The notes: generated from the letters alone by a model not told the origin. A stretch of 64,000 bases of DNA from Marivita sp. (GCF_022763305.1 NZ_JALEGT010000019.1:52791-116790), one strand, 5' to 3'. Positions 18,592-28,620 are shown, counted from the stretch's first letter. Translations and numbers: made by a program.

Positions 18592-19937
18592 TGCGTCACC
18601 TCCTCGGCCGTGCGCAGGAATCCGGTCACGGCGTTGTCACGATCAAACACATCTTTTGCGGCCGCGATGATTTCCTCGGGCGTGATGGATTGCAGGATAC
18701 GCGGCCATTCATGCACATCGTCGATGGTCAGACCCGAGGCGAGTGCCGCACCGTACCGGTTGGCCAGTGAGTTCGAGCTGTCCAGCTCGTAAACCTGCGC
18801 CGCGCGGAGTTGAAACTTGATACGGTCCAACTGAACCGGATCAACGCCGGTTTCAAAAAACTCTGCAATCACGCGATCCATATCGGCCTCGGCCTCTTCA
18901 AGGCTCACACCCTCGGCCGGGACATTCACCACACCAAAGGTCGTGTCATCCAAGGACAGTCCACTGTAGAAGACTCCGGCATAGACGGAGCGTTTTTCTT
19001 CAAATTGAAGCTTTTGCGGCATCACCGCTGTTTGTGACCCTCCCAGCACTTCGGCCAGCAAGGTCAGCGCGGCCGCCTTGCGCTGATCTCCGGGATCACG
19101 TTCCGGCGCAAGATAGGTGCGCATCACATAGGGTTGCGCAACACGGGGATCGCTGAAGGTGATCCGGCGCTCCGCCATCTGCGGCGGCTCTGACGGGCGC
19201 GTCCGTTCGGGCAGCGCGTCATTTCGCGGGATCGGGCCGTAATGCTCCTGCGCGAGCGCAAGCACCTCGTCGGGCAACACGTCACCGGCCACCACCAGCA
19301 CCGCGTTGTTGGGCGAATAGAACTGCCTGTAGTAGGCCAAGGCGTCATCCAGATCGAGGTTTACCATCTCGTGACGCCAGCCGATGATGGGCCGTCCATA
19401 AGGATGGTTGAGGTACTGCGCTGCCATCCGCTGTTCGCGGAACAGCGAACCGGGATCGTTCTCGACACGCTGATTGCGCTCTTCGATGATCACGTCGCGT
19501 TCGGTCAGGATGTCTTCGCGATCAAGCTGAAGATTCTTCATCCGGTCCGCTTCCATGTCCATCATGAGACCAAGTCGATCTGCCGCGACACGCTGGAAAT
19601 AGGCGGTGTAGTCAAAACTGGTAAACGCGTTGTCTGTGCCGCCATTGGCCTTGACGACCTCGCTGAATTCACCGGGCGCAAGCGTTTCAGTCCCCTTGAA
19701 CAGCAGATGTTCCAGAAAATGCGCCACGCCAGACACACCGGGCTGCTCATCCGCAGACCCTGCACGATACCAGACCATGTGAACAACCGCGGGCGCACGG
19801 TGATCCTCGATCACGACGACATCCATCCCGTTCTCAAGCTGGAAGGTCGTGACCTGATCCTCGATGGTTGCAGCGCGCAGCGGCGCTGCCGTCAGAAAAC
19901 AGAGCCCGGCGAGGGCTATGAGGCGACGCATCGGCAA
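18588..19937 (-). CDS. M16-family zinc peptidase, catalytic subunit
   Basis: A 449-residue exported protease with signal peptide (...ALAGLCFLTAAPLRA). The inverted zinc motif is intact: HFLEH in SGVAHFLEHLLFKGTE, and the third ligand Glu lies about 70-80 residues later in ERDVIIEERNQR. It forms the first gene of a pair with the HxxEH-lacking paralogue downstream. It degrades short peptides by analogy with the family; the actual substrate is unknown. It is the distal part of the minus-strand run that begins at rsmB and ends at the terminator near 17250. A 94-nt gap separates it from the DUF3035 gene. Confidence 0.9.
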   Translation of the reverse strand: MPMRRLIALAGLCFLTAAPLRAATIEDQVTTFQLENGMDVVVIEDHRAPAVVHMVWYRAGSADEQPGVSGVAHFLEHLLFKGTETLAPGEFSEVVKANGGTDNAFTSFDYTAYFQRVAADRLGLMMDMEADRMKNLQLDREDILTERDVIIEERNQRVENDPGSLFREQRMAAQYLNHPYGRPIIGWRHEMVNLDLDDALAYYRQFYSPNNAVLVVAGDVLPDEVLALAQEHYGPIPRNDALPERTRPSEPPQMAERRITFSDPRVAQPYVMRTYLAPERDPGDQRKAAALTLLAEVLGGSQTAVMPQKLQFEEKRSVYAGVFYSGLSLDDTTFGVVNVPAEGVSLEEAEADMDRVIAEFFETGVDPVQLDRIKFQLRAAQVYELDSSNSLANRYGAALASGLTIDDVHEWPRILQSITPEEIIAAAKDVFDRDNAVTGFLRTAEEVTQ

Positions 19938-20031
19938 TACTCCTCCGTTTCACGGTAAGGTACGATGCGCCGGGCCGAGTTCAAGCGGATCAACAGTTTC
20001 GTGAGCGGCTTTCGCTGCCGAAATCGCCGAC

Positions 20032-20562
20032 TTACTCCTCGGGAGGCGCCGACGGGGTTCGGGCACCGGCCCGCCGCGCCGCGTCAAGCGTCGCATACGG
20101 GTCAAGCGCCTGATTGCGGTAGATGCGGTTATAGGTGTCCTCGGGGATCAGCCGCCAGTTGAAGAACGACCGGCGTTCGCGGAAGGCCTGATCGGCCTCT
20201 GCCAGCTCGACCCGGATGTTCTGGTCGCGACCGAAGCGCGAGGCACGGGCCACAAGCGCCTGATCGCCCGCGCCGATTCCCTCGCGCGCATCAAGCCGTG
20301 ACGGCGCGCCACCCAGAGCCGCAACAGCGTCCTTGAGCGGCGTCTGGTCGGTCCGGTTGCTGCCGCCGGGTGTCGGTTCGGGCAACGCGGTCAGGCTTTC
20401 GGGCGCTTGCAACGGCTTTGCCGGCACAATCGAGAATTCCTCGGGCGCGCCGCTGGCATTGCGCAATTGGCGCAGGTTGGTGTCCCGATCGGCCGTGTCC
20501 TGACGCGATCCACAGGCGGTCAGTGCCACCAGGGAAAGTATGATCAATGCGCGCGGCATCAT
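20032..20562 (-). CDS. DUF3035-family lipoprotein
   Basis: A 176-residue lipoprotein. The start giving MMPRALIILSLVALTAC places a lipobox (L-T-A-C) with the lipidated Cys17; a longer upstream reading frame has no such signal. The mature part is polar and disordered at first (GSRQDTADRDTNLRQLRN), then helical, with RERRSFFNWRLIPEDTYNRI near the C-terminus. This matches DUF3035, an alphaproteobacterial family of unknown function that I associate with this neighbourhood. It lies 59 nt downstream of lspA, the gene for the peptidase that would mature it. Confidence 0.8.
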   Translation of the reverse strand: MMPRALIILSLVALTACGSRQDTADRDTNLRQLRNASGAPEEFSIVPAKPLQAPESLTALPEPTPGGSNRTDQTPLKDAVAALGGAPSRLDAREGIGAGDQALVARASRFGRDQNIRVELAEADQAFRERRSFFNWRLIPEDTYNRIYRNQALDPYATLDAARRAGARTPSAPPEE

Positions 20563-20621
20563 TGGTCCTGCCCGCCTCCGTAGTCGCCTCAACTCTGCTT
20601 TAACGCATGAAGCCGCACACG

Positions 20622-21092
20622 TCACGAGGCGTTTTTCCCGCCCGAGAACAGCGCGAGCCCGATGGCCCCCATAAACACCGAAATGTCTGCCACATTAAAG
20701 GCATAAGGATTGGTGAAACCGCAACAGGACATGTTGAGGAAATCCGCAACCGCCCCGTAGAGAACCCGGTCCACCACATTGCCCAAGGCGCCTCCGATCA
20801 GCAGCCCGGCAAAGACAAGGCCGGTTTTCCCCGGTGGATCGCGGCGCATCCAGACCAGCACAAAGAGGACAATCCCCAGCGCGACCGAGATCAGCACCCA
20901 GCGCGTCCAGTCCGCCTGACCCGAAAGCAAGCCGAAATTGATGCCGGTGTTCCACGCCATGCGGAAATTCAGATAGGGCGGCAACACGTCGATGGCGCCG
21001 ACGCGGGCCAGATCCATCACGTGAACCACCAGCCATTTGGTCAGTTGATCCAGAAGAAAGATCGCCGCCGCGACGATGGCCACCAGACGCAT
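20622..21092 (-). CDS. lspA: Signal peptidase II (prolipoprotein signal peptidase)
   Basis: A 156-residue inner-membrane aspartic protease with four hydrophobic helices. It removes the signal peptide of lipid-modified prolipoproteins. The catalytic Asp pair is in [10 protein letters not shown] and AVADFLNM, and the conserved NFG-like segment is [12 protein letters not shown]. Length is standard. The gene sits between purH (45-nt gap containing a 23-nt dyad element) and the DUF3035 lipoprotein gene. No ileS is adjacent, unlike in enterobacteria. Confidence 0.95.
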   Translation of the reverse strand: MRLVAIVAAAIFLLDQLTKWLVVHVMDLARVGAIDVLPPYLNFRMAWNTGINFGLLSGQADWTRWVLISVALGIVLFVLVWMRRDPPGKTGLVFAGLLIGGALGNVVDRVLYGAVADFLNMSCCGFTNPYAFNVADISVFMGAIGLALFSGGKNAS

Positions 21093-21118
21093 GTTGTCTC
21101 CTTTGCCCTGCTCCGGAA

Positions 21119-21141
21119 TTTTACCGGATGGTCAAATTCAG
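21119..21141. repeat. 23-nt dyad element, copy 2
   Basis: TTTTACC-GGAT-GGTCAAA followed by TTCAG, running into the purH stop codon. Only two positions differ from copy 1 at 17265-17287. It occupies the purH-lspA gap, so it could act as an operator or as an RNA element in the minus-strand message. No terminator T-run follows. Confidence 0.6.
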
Positions 21142-22727
21142 TGCCGGAAGTGGCGCATCCCCGTCAGCACCATCGCCAGACCGGCCTCATCTGCCGCCTT
21201 GATCACTTCGTCGTCCCGCATCGACCCGCCCGGCTGAATGACGCAGGACGCACCAGCGGCGGCCGCTTCAAGCAGACCATCGGCAAACGGGAAGAACGCG
21301 TCGGACGCCACGGCGCTGCCCTTGGTCAGCGGTTCCGGCAGGCCCAGCGCCTGAGCCATGCGCTCGGCCTTTTTCGCGGCGATCAAAGCGCTGTCCAGAC
21401 GGCTCATCTGGCCGGCCCCGACACCCACGGTCGCGCCGTCCTTGACGTAGACGATGGCGTTGGATTTGACGTGCTTCGCCACGGTCCAGGCAAAGAGCAG
21501 GTCGCGCATCTGGTCGTCGGTCGGCGCAATCTTGGTCACGACCTTGAGGTCGTCCATGCTGATCCGCCCGTTGTCACGATTCTGAACCAGAATACCGCCC
21601 GACACCTGTTTCCACGCAGTACCCGGCTCGGCCGTGTTGGCCAAACCCGGAGTGGTCAGCAGACGCAGGTTCTTTTTGGCAGCGAACACATCCTTGGCGT
21701 CCTGATGCGCACCGGGGGCGATGACGACCTCGGTGAAGATCTCGGCAATCGCCTCGGCGGTTTCACCATCAAGCGTGGAGTTCAGCGCCACGATCCCGCC
21801 GAAGGCAGAGGTGCGGTCGCAATCGAACGCCTTCTGATACGCTTCTTTCAGCGTCCGGCCTGTTGCCACACCGCAGGGGTTGGCGTGTTTGATGATCGCG
21901 CAGGCAAAGCCGTCCTTGGGAAGGAATTCCGACACCAGTTCGAACGCCGCATCGGTGTCGTTGATGTTGTTGTAGCTCAGTTCCTTGCCCTGAAGCTGGG
22001 TCGCCGTGGCAACCCCCGGACGGGCGGAGCCGTCATGATAGAAGGACGCGCCCTGATGCGGGTTCTCGCCATAGCGGAGCGGCTGCGCCAGCGTTCCGGC
22101 AAACACGCGGCGGCGCGGGGTCTCTTCACCGATGGCACCCGCCATCCAAGTGCTGACGGCGGCATCATAGGCACCGGTGCGCGCATAGGCGATCTGCGCG
22201 TGGCGCTGGCGGAAGGCCAGCGTGGTCTGGCCGTCATGGGCATCAAGCTCGGCCAGAAGCGCGTCGTAATCCTCGACATCCACAATCGTCGTCACGAAGG
22301 CATGGTTCTTGGCCGCAGCGCGGATCATCGCGGGGCCGCCGATGTCGATGTTTTCGATGCAGGTGTCATAATCGGCACCTTTGGCGACGGTTTCCTCGAA
22401 CGGGTAGAGGTTCACGACCAGCAGGTCGATGGCCTTGATGTCATGCTGGAACATTGCCGCGACGTGATCGTCATTGTCCCGCAGTGCCAGCAGCCCGCCA
22501 TGCACCATCGGGTGCAGCGTCTTGACGCGACCATCCATCATCTCGGGAAAGCCCGTCACCTCGGCCACGTCCCTGACCGGCACACCTGCGTCGCGCAGCG
22601 TCTTGGCAGACCCACCCGTGGACAGCAATTCGACACCCCGCGCGTCCAGCGCCTTGGCAAGATCGACAAGTCCGGTCTTGTCCGAAACGGACAGAAGCGC
22701 ACGGCGAAGGGGGGCGAGATTGGTCAT
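21138..22727 (-). CDS. purH: Bifunctional AICAR formyltransferase/IMP cyclohydrolase
   Basis: A 529-residue enzyme catalysing the last two steps of IMP synthesis. The N-terminal MGS-like IMP cyclohydrolase domain begins [20 protein letters not shown] and continues with [16 protein letters not shown]. The C-terminal AICARFT domain has the catalytic Lys-His pair in [14 protein letters not shown], and a DAFFPFADG segment near the end. The length is as usual. It sits 22 nt after the heparinase-like gene and is the third gene of a minus-strand run. The start ATG is followed by TNLAPL. Confidence 0.97.
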   Translation of the reverse strand: MTNLAPLRRALLSVSDKTGLVDLAKALDARGVELLSTGGSAKTLRDAGVPVRDVAEVTGFPEMMDGRVKTLHPMVHGGLLALRDNDDHVAAMFQHDIKAIDLLVVNLYPFEETVAKGADYDTCIENIDIGGPAMIRAAAKNHAFVTTIVDVEDYDALLAELDAHDGQTTLAFRQRHAQIAYARTGAYDAAVSTWMAGAIGEETPRRRVFAGTLAQPLRYGENPHQGASFYHDGSARPGVATATQLQGKELSYNNINDTDAAFELVSEFLPKDGFACAIIKHANPCGVATGRTLKEAYQKAFDCDRTSAFGGIVALNSTLDGETAEAIAEIFTEVVIAPGAHQDAKDVFAAKKNLRLLTTPGLANTAEPGTAWKQVSGGILVQNRDNGRISMDDLKVVTKIAPTDDQMRDLLFAWTVAKHVKSNAIVYVKDGATVGVGAGQMSRLDSALIAAKKAERMAQALGLPEPLTKGSAVASDAFFPFADGLLEAAAAGASCVIQPGGSMRDDEVIKAADEAGLAMVLTGMRHFRH

Positions 22728-22749
22728 GACAGCGATAGGTCCCAGATGT

Positions 22750-24531
22750 TCAGTTCAGCAGCTCTGTCGCATCGTCCTGAACAAGGTCCCGGACCGCGAT
22801 TGCGGTTTCCTGAGCCTTCGCCAGCGACCAGCGAACGCGGGTCGCATACTCCATTGCGCGGGCAGATAAAACGATCTGTTTGGTCGCGCGCGGCCGCAGG
22901 CGCCCTTTTTCCAGATAAACCGAGGGTTCGAGCTTGAGGTCACAGAGGCCCTCATAGCGAAAAACCCAGATCTCGCCGCTGCGCAGCGCCATCGAAATCG
23001 CCGTCCCGTTCAGGTCGATGGCGGTGTCGACTTCGGGGTGCAGGTGGAACCGGATGTCAAAGGGAATGCCGGCAAGTCGGCTGTCCTCCAGCTTCTGATC
23101 AAAGCGTGCCTTGGCCGACGTATCCAGCGCGATCAGCAGGTCTTCGCCCACAACACCGCGTCCGTCGAAGGTCAGCTCGAGAATGCGCGCATGGGTCAGA
23201 CCGTGGGTCTTGAGATAGCCGTCATGCCCGCCTTCGAACCGAACCCCATCCGTGGCACGGGACATTTCCACGGGAACACCTTTTGGAATGTCGTCCAGCA
23301 GCTCCCGCTCCAGCGCACCCATGCGGGACGTGCTGCCAAGGCGCGAGCTGGAGAATCCATCAAGGCACAGGGTTGAATGCGACGGTGTCGCGCGTCCGGC
23401 GCGGCGCCACTCTTCACCGAAAGTCGATCCTGATCCGCAATTGACGATCAGAGGCCGCCGCCCCGACGTCAGTTCAAAGGCAAGGGTCGAGGCATGCGCG
23501 TTGAAACTGGCCTGTCCGGTGGGCGGGGCCGCTGCGTCAATCACCATGGTGGTGCGCCCGGCCGACAGCCGCGCATACCCCATCGCCAGCCCCTTGGCGA
23601 CCTGCGCCTTGGTGCCCGCGGCCGCCAAAGCGGTGTCCAGACGGCCTTCTGCGCCGCGACCACCCCCGTGGAACCGCGCGAGGCTGCCATCGGCATGGCG
23701 CAACGCACGCAAGGTCGGCACGATCCTCTTGATGGCCTGAACATGTGCCAGTTCGGGCTGGCGTGCCGTGTCCTCGAGAACGTCACGCGTCCAGATCAAC
23801 AATGTGCAGACCTCAAGCAGTTCCTCGGGATTGCGCGTCGGGATGCCGCCCGCCTCGTTGATCTGCCGCGCGCATTCCTGCCCCAGCGCCTTGATGGCGG
23901 GATCGGCCTGCGACTCCATCCCCTGAAGCGACAATCCGGCACTGATAAGCCCGGTCAGCGCCTCGAACCGGGGCAGTCCCGGCGCAGAGCTGTGCCACCG
24001 GCGATTGAGAAAGATCGTCTGCTGCGCAATCGACCGGAAAAAGGCGCGCGATTGTTCCGGCGTACACCCTCCCAATACGAAGATTGCATGATGCAGCCAG
24101 CGCATGACACGCCGACCGGCCAGTTCCGGCGTCCAGTCGGGGCCCGACCCATTGCCATAGCGGGCGATCCAATCAAAAAGCCAGCTTTGCGCCGTTCTGC
24201 GCGCCGCCGCATCTCCGACGCTGGCCATGTCGTCCAGCCAGACAAATCCGTGGATTTCCTCAAGAAACACATCATCGGGCGGCGCGATGTCCCAAAGGAT
24301 CGCCCCCGGTGCCTCGACAAGATGTCCGGCAAACAGAAGATTGCCCGCGGTCAGTTGCCGACCCCGAGCATAGGACCCGACGGTTCGGGGTTCAGGCTGT
24401 GCCACGAAAGCGGTTGCCGGCTTGGCGCGCGTGGACAACCGTGCATGAACACGGTTCAACATCCGGGCCTGCGCCCGTTTTGCGGCGTCCAGTCGGAACA
24501 TCAGCTCTGCCTCTGTCTTGCGTTTGCGCAA
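22750..24531 (-). CDS. Heparinase II/III-family protein
   Basis: A 593-residue protein with an N-terminal α-helical (α/α)-barrel-like half and a C-terminal β-rich heparinase II/III domain. The C-terminal half includes [25 protein letters not shown] segments and a THGL motif. Members are polysaccharide lyases, but this branch is found next to rsmB and purH in many alphaproteobacteria and its substrate is unknown. No clear signal peptide is seen at the N-terminus ([20 protein letters not shown]), so it may be cytoplasmic, or exported by another route. Its place inside a housekeeping run is odd for a lyase. Confidence 0.82.
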   Translation of the reverse strand: MRKRKTEAELMFRLDAAKRAQARMLNRVHARLSTRAKPATAFVAQPEPRTVGSYARGRQLTAGNLLFAGHLVEAPGAILWDIAPPDDVFLEEIHGFVWLDDMASVGDAAARRTAQSWLFDWIARYGNGSGPDWTPELAGRRVMRWLHHAIFVLGGCTPEQSRAFFRSIAQQTIFLNRRWHSSAPGLPRFEALTGLISAGLSLQGMESQADPAIKALGQECARQINEAGGIPTRNPEELLEVCTLLIWTRDVLEDTARQPELAHVQAIKRIVPTLRALRHADGSLARFHGGGRGAEGRLDTALAAAGTKAQVAKGLAMGYARLSAGRTTMVIDAAAPPTGQASFNAHASTLAFELTSGRRPLIVNCGSGSTFGEEWRRAGRATPSHSTLCLDGFSSSRLGSTSRMGALERELLDDIPKGVPVEMSRATDGVRFEGGHDGYLKTHGLTHARILELTFDGRGVVGEDLLIALDTSAKARFDQKLEDSRLAGIPFDIRFHLHPEVDTAIDLNGTAISMALRSGEIWVFRYEGLCDLKLEPSVYLEKGRLRPRATKQIVLSARAMEYATRVRWSLAKAQETAIAVRDLVQDDATELLN

Positions 24532-24586
24532 GCGTTCTTATGCAGACACCATAGCCGCGTGCGTGAATCGAGTCACGGTGCAAATG

Positions 24587-25867
24587 TCAGGCACGCGACG
24601 GGGACGATTTGTGCTGCAAGACGGCCATATAGAACCCGTCCATACCGCCCGACTCGGGCCAGTAATCCGGGCGCAGGCGCACGCCGCCTTCCGGCCCGAT
24701 CCAGGCAGGGTCGAGACCCGGCGCATTCGGCCGGACAACCTCGAGCGCGTCGGATTGGGACAGAAGCAATTTGATCTGGTCCTCCCCTTCCTCGCGCAGG
24801 AGACTGCAGGTGCAATAGACGAGCATTCCGTGCGGTTGCAGAAAACCAAGTGTCCGGTTCAGCAAATCCCGTTGCAGCCTGACCAAGTCGTCGATGCCTG
24901 TGTGGGATTTGACATAGGGCAGATCGGGATGCCGCCGGATGGTTCCCGTGGCCGAGCACGGCGCGTCGAGCAGGATCGCATCGAAACACCCATCGTCATA
25001 GGTCAGCGCATCCGCAACCACCGTCCTGGCAGGCAGCTTGGTCCGGGCAAGGTTTTCGGCAAGCCGCGTCATCCGCGCCTCTGAAATATCGAGCGCGGTG
25101 ACATCCGCACCTTTCGCGGCGAGCTGCATGGTCTTGCCACCTGGGGCCGCGCAGACGTCGAGCACGCGCTTGCCAGAGACGTCGCCCAAAAGCTGAACCG
25201 GGACCGCAGCCGCCGCGTCCTGCACCCACCAGTCACCGCTTTCAAAACCCGGCAACGCAGAAATCTGGCCGCGCGCCGTCAGACGCACCGACCCTGTCGG
25301 CAGGAGTGTTCCACCCAGCTTGTCCGCCCAGCCCGCGGGATCGGATTTCACCGACAGATCCACCGGCGGCGGCACCGCATGGGCCCGCTCGATCTGTGCC
25401 ACAGTGGCCTTGCTCCAGGCCTTGGCGAGTTTGGGACGCAGCCATTTCGGCAGCATCGTGTCGGGTGCGGTATCCCATGCCGATGCATCAATCGCCGTGA
25501 TCTTGCGCAAGACCGCGTTCACCAACCCCTTCATCGGCGCGGTCTTGCGGTTGCGTCCGGCGAGTTTGACCGCCTCGTTCACAACACCATGCGCGGCGCC
25601 GCCCGTCATCAGTTCGACCGTCGCCATGCGCAGAAGGTTCATCACCCGCAAAGGTGGATGGCGGTTGAGATGCGGCGTGAGCAGATGGTCCGCCCGACCA
25701 AGAAACCGCAGCGTGTCCGTGATGAGCCGCTGTGCCGTGGCGCGTTCGGGCGGAGAGAGTTCCTGCCAGGCCGCATCGCCGGTGACATCCGACAGCATGC
25801 GGCCTTCACCGATGATCTGGCTCAACCCGTCAAGGGCGGCAAGGCGGGGCGATGTGGGTGAGGGCAA
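24587..25867 (-). CDS. rsmB: 16S rRNA (cytosine-C5-967)-methyltransferase RsmB
   Basis: A 426-residue Rossmann methyltransferase that makes m5C967 in 16S rRNA. The N-terminal NusB-like RNA-binding domain is followed by the catalytic domain: VLDVCAAPGGKTMQLA (SAM loop), DAPCSATGTIRRHPDLPY (motif IV, with the release Cys) and VYCTCSLLREEGEDQ (motif VI, nucleophile Cys). No ATG fits the expected N-terminus. A TTG at 25865-25867, six bases after AGGAG, gives MPSPTSPRLAALDGLSQ and standard length, so I choose it. It is the first gene of the minus-strand run ending near 17284. The divergent gene begins 80 bp away. Confidence 0.85.
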   Translation of the reverse strand: MPSPTSPRLAALDGLSQIIGEGRMLSDVTGDAAWQELSPPERATAQRLITDTLRFLGRADHLLTPHLNRHPPLRVMNLLRMATVELMTGGAAHGVVNEAVKLAGRNRKTAPMKGLVNAVLRKITAIDASAWDTAPDTMLPKWLRPKLAKAWSKATVAQIERAHAVPPPVDLSVKSDPAGWADKLGGTLLPTGSVRLTARGQISALPGFESGDWWVQDAAAAVPVQLLGDVSGKRVLDVCAAPGGKTMQLAAKGADVTALDISEARMTRLAENLARTKLPARTVVADALTYDDGCFDAILLDAPCSATGTIRRHPDLPYVKSHTGIDDLVRLQRDLLNRTLGFLQPHGMLVYCTCSLLREEGEDQIKLLLSQSDALEVVRPNAPGLDPAWIGPEGGVRLRPDYWPESGGMDGFYMAVLQHKSSPSRA

Positions 25868-25947
25868 AGACCACTCCTGCAAGACGGCCGGGGTTGTCCC
25901 GGATCGGACCGCGCGTATATCAAAGACAGACGTTATGGAAGACCGCG

Positions 25948-26130
25948 ATGAGTTCTGACACACCCAAAGACCTGCCCCCTGCTGCCCAGCGCGCCTTGGC
26001 CGAGGCCGAAGAACGTCGACGCAAGGCGGCTGCCGAAAAGCCATTGCCGAAAGAGCTGGGCGGCCGCGACGGGCCTGAACCCGTCCGCTACGGCGATTGG
26101 GAAAAGGGTGGTCTGGCGATCGACTTCTGA
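25948..26130 (+). CDS. DUF1674 / succinate dehydrogenase assembly factor 4-like protein
   Basis: A 60-residue protein. The C-terminus RYGDWEKGGLAIDF is the hallmark of the DUF1674 family, which includes eukaryotic SDHAF4, an assembly factor for the flavoprotein subunit of succinate dehydrogenase. The N-terminal half is helical and charged (ALAEAEERRRKAAAEK), as is usual. The ATG follows closely after a GA-rich segment and lies on the opposite strand to rsmB. It is convergent with the next small gene, only 3 nt away. Function is inferred from family knowledge only. Confidence 0.85.
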   Translation: MSSDTPKDLPPAAQRALAEAEERRRKAAAEKPLPKELGGRDGPEPVRYGDWEKGGLAIDF

Positions 26131-26133
26131 AGT

Positions 26134-26496
26134 TCAGCGCAGCCGGAAATCCGCAGACTGACCGGCTCCCTGATCGGCGATGAACCGCATCTCGGACCCA
26201 TTGGCAAGAACCGCCTGGCAATTGTAGCCAAGATCGTCGCCACCCCAGTTCAGGTCACGACAGAAGAACCCGTTCTTCCAATCCCACGACCCCGTGACAT
26301 CCCACGTGGCACCCCGTCCCGCGATCTTGCCATCCGGCGTCACCGTCAACCGCACGAGCGGGCGGGACAGGGTCTTGCCCTGCACCAGGCGAATGAACTC
26401 CGACTTGTCTTCGATGCGTTTCAGCTCGGCGGCAGCAGCTTGCGGGATGGCCATGGAAGCGACGGTGGCAAGGGCGGCAGCGATACGGGTCGTCAT
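26134..26496 (-). CDS. Small exported protein of unknown function
   Basis: A 120-residue protein with a signal peptide (MTTRIAAALATVASMAIPQAAA, cut before AELKR). The start follows GGAGG by five bases, so I prefer it to the upstream ATG. The mature part has two cysteines (FFCRDL and YNCQAV) that could form a disulfide, and a repeated WDV/WDW pattern (TGSWDWKNGFF). It looks like a small β-sheet periplasmic protein. I do not recognise the family. Homologues near dapB in related genomes may be mis-named after that enzyme. Confidence 0.7.
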   Translation of the reverse strand: MTTRIAAALATVASMAIPQAAAAELKRIEDKSEFIRLVQGKTLSRPLVRLTVTPDGKIAGRGATWDVTGSWDWKNGFFCRDLNWGGDDLGYNCQAVLANGSEMRFIADQGAGQSADFRLR

Positions 26497-26578
26497 GGAA
26501 ACCTCCAAACAGCAACTTGCAAAAAGATACGCAAGAAATGCAGGAATGGATCAAGAGGTTCCCGTCACACCGGCGTGA

Positions 26579-27397
26579 TTACGCCTCTGACAATCCCAGA
26601 ACATCCAGCATGTCATACTCGCCCGGCGCCTTGTCCTGCCCCCATAGGGCCGCTTTCAAAGCCCCCCGCGCAAAGAGCGCTCGGTCGCTAGCCACGTGGC
26701 GCAGGATGATCCGCTCGCCTGCCGCCGCGAACAGTACGTCATGTTCGCCCACGATGTCCCCACCACGAACGGCGCTGAAGCCGATATCACCGCGCTTGCG
26801 TGCCCCGGTGATGCCATCGCGCCCCCGGTCCGACACCTCGCGCAGGTCGACGCCACGCCCCTCTGCGGCGGCTTCGCCAAGCATCAGGGCGGTTCCGGAC
26901 GGGGCATCGACCTTTTGGTTGTGGTGATACTCGATCACCTCGATGTCGTAATCCGCATCCAGCGCCGCTGCCACTTTGCGCGTCAGCACCGTGAGCAGAT
27001 TCACCCCAAGGCTCATGTTGCCTGCGCGGACAACGACCGCATGGCGCGCGGCCGCCTTGATCTTGGCCAGGTCGTCTTCCGACAATCCGGTGGTTCCGAT
27101 CACGTGCACCGCGCGCGCCTGCGCTGCAAGTTCGGCAAAGGCCACAGTCGCCGCAGGTGCGGTGAAGTCGATCACCGCCTGCGCGCGGGCAAAGCAATCC
27201 AGCGGGTCGTCTGCGACGATCACTCCAATCGCGGCACCGCCCATGGCTGTTCCCACATCCTGCCCAACCCAGGGATGGCCTTCGCGCTCGACCGCGCCGG
27301 CGAGATGCATTCTCGGGTGTTTCGCGATTTCAGCCACCAGCATCTGCCCCATGCGTCCGGATACTCCGGTGACGACAACCCCGATTTCTGCGCTCAT
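26579..27397 (-). CDS. dapB: 4-hydroxy-tetrahydrodipicolinate reductase
   Basis: A 272-residue NAD(P)H-dependent enzyme, second step of the diaminopimelate/lysine route after dapA. The N-terminal Rossmann loop is [14 protein letters not shown], the middle contains [10 protein letters not shown], and the catalytic region [19 protein letters not shown] holds the His-His and Lys residues. I start at the ATG giving MSAEIGVVV; the longer frame has no ribosome site. Motifs are complete. The divergent rbfA begins 86 bp away. Confidence 0.96.
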   Translation of the reverse strand: MSAEIGVVVTGVSGRMGQMLVAEIAKHPRMHLAGAVEREGHPWVGQDVGTAMGGAAIGVIVADDPLDCFARAQAVIDFTAPAATVAFAELAAQARAVHVIGTTGLSEDDLAKIKAAARHAVVVRAGNMSLGVNLLTVLTRKVAAALDADYDIEVIEYHHNQKVDAPSGTALMLGEAAAEGRGVDLREVSDRGRDGITGARKRGDIGFSAVRGGDIVGEHDVLFAAAGERIILRHVASDRALFARGALKAALWGQDKAPGEYDMLDVLGLSEA

Positions 27398-27482
27398 GGC
27401 CAAACTCCATAGGTAGATTTTCGCCTCCATAGCCGGAGACCCCCTGCTTGGCAAAGCCTGCAGGACGGCTTATGTGCCGGAT

Positions 27483-27878
27483 ATGGCAAAAAACCGATCT
27501 CACAGCTCTGAGGGACCCAGCCAGCGACAGCTGCGCGTGGGGGAATTGATCCGCCGCACGCTGGCCGATGTGCTGGCGCGTGGCGACATCCATGATCCCG
27601 ACCTGAACCGCTACTCCATCACCGTGGGCGAAGTGCGCACCTCGCCCGATCTGCGGGTCGCGACAGCCTATGTCGTGCCTCTGGGGGGCAAGGGGCAGGA
27701 GGACGTGCTCGAGCTGTTGCACCGCAATCGCAGCGAGCTGCGTCGCATGGTGGCAAAGAACCTCACGCTGAAATTCGCGCCCGAGCTGCGGTTCAAGCTG
27801 GACGATACGTTCGACCGCATGGACGACACCCGCCGCATGTTCGAACAGGACACCGTGCGCCGTGACATCGAAAGCTGA
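27483..27878 (+). CDS. rbfA: Ribosome-binding factor A
   Basis: A 131-residue KH-fold factor that helps mature the 30S subunit and 16S rRNA 5' end. The segment RQLRVGELIRRTLADVLARG opens the domain, followed by PDLRVATAYVVPLGG and RMVAKNLTLKFAPELRFKLD, all typical. I start at ATG 27483 (MAKNRSHSSEG). The 3' end overlaps the next gene by 17 nt in another frame, so the pair is probably translationally coupled. The ribosome-maturation factors rimP and infB are 12-17 kb away. Confidence 0.95.
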   Translation: MAKNRSHSSEGPSQRQLRVGELIRRTLADVLARGDIHDPDLNRYSITVGEVRTSPDLRVATAYVVPLGGKGQEDVLELLHRNRSELRRMVAKNLTLKFAPELRFKLDDTFDRMDDTRRMFEQDTVRRDIES

Positions 27879-28620
27879 AAGCGTCCTTGGCGCTCTGGCC
27901 CTGCTGTTGATGTCGGGTCTGGGCGTACAGGCCGACGTGACCTGTTCGGAACGCCGCTTTGACGGGCTTGCCTATACCGCATGCGAAGTGGATCCGCGCG
28001 CCGATGATCTGCGGCTGTTCCTCGACGCGCCGTCTGGCGAACGGTATGGGCAATTCTCGACCATCGACGCCACGCTTGCCGCAGATGGAAAGACTCTGGT
28101 TTTCGGCATGAACGCTGGCATGTACCACGCCGACCGGGCGCCTGTTGGACATTATGTCGAGGACGGCAGGGAAATCATGCGTGTGATCCCCAACGCGGGA
28201 CCGGGTAATTTCGGGCTCTTGCCCAACGGTATCTTCTGCATCCAGTCCGACCGCGCGGATGTCATCGAAACGCTCAGGTATGATGCCGCACGGCCCGATT
28301 GCCGTTACGCGACGCAATCCGGTCCCATGCTTGTGATCGACGGCGAACTGCATCCCCGGTTCCTCGAAGACAGCGACTCGCGCTATGTCCGCAACGGCGT
28401 CGGCACGTCGGCAGACGGCACGCGCGTGGTTTTTGTCATTTCCGATCAAGCCGTGACTTTCCATGAATTCGGCCGCATCTTTCGCGACGACCTCGGTCTG
28501 CCGCAGGCGCTTTTCCTTGATGGCAGCGTATCGCGACTGCACGCGCCACAGCTGAACCGGTCGGATTTCGGACGTTGGTTGGGGCCGATCGTCGGCGTCG
28601 TGGCTCCGATCGCGCCATAG
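27862..28620 (+). CDS. Exported phosphodiester glycosidase-family protein (DUF2233/NAGPA-like)
   Basis: A 252-residue protein with a signal peptide (ALALLLMSGLGVQA) and a domain typical of DUF2233: FGMNAGMYHADRAPVGHYVEDG, then PNGIFCIQSD and TQSGPMLVIDGELHPRF. The family includes the enzyme that uncovers mannose-6-phosphate, and bacterial phosphodiester glycosidases. Its start codon lies inside rbfA (17-nt overlap), suggesting coupling to the ribosome factor. A connection to surface polysaccharide or teichoic-like polymer processing is possible but only inferred. The exact substrate is unknown. Confidence 0.82.
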   Translation: MTSKAESVLGALALLLMSGLGVQADVTCSERRFDGLAYTACEVDPRADDLRLFLDAPSGERYGQFSTIDATLAADGKTLVFGMNAGMYHADRAPVGHYVEDGREIMRVIPNAGPGNFGLLPNGIFCIQSDRADVIETLRYDAARPDCRYATQSGPMLVIDGELHPRFLEDSDSRYVRNGVGTSADGTRVVFVISDQAVTFHEFGRIFRDDLGLPQALFLDGSVSRLHAPQLNRSDFGRWLGPIVGVVAPIAP

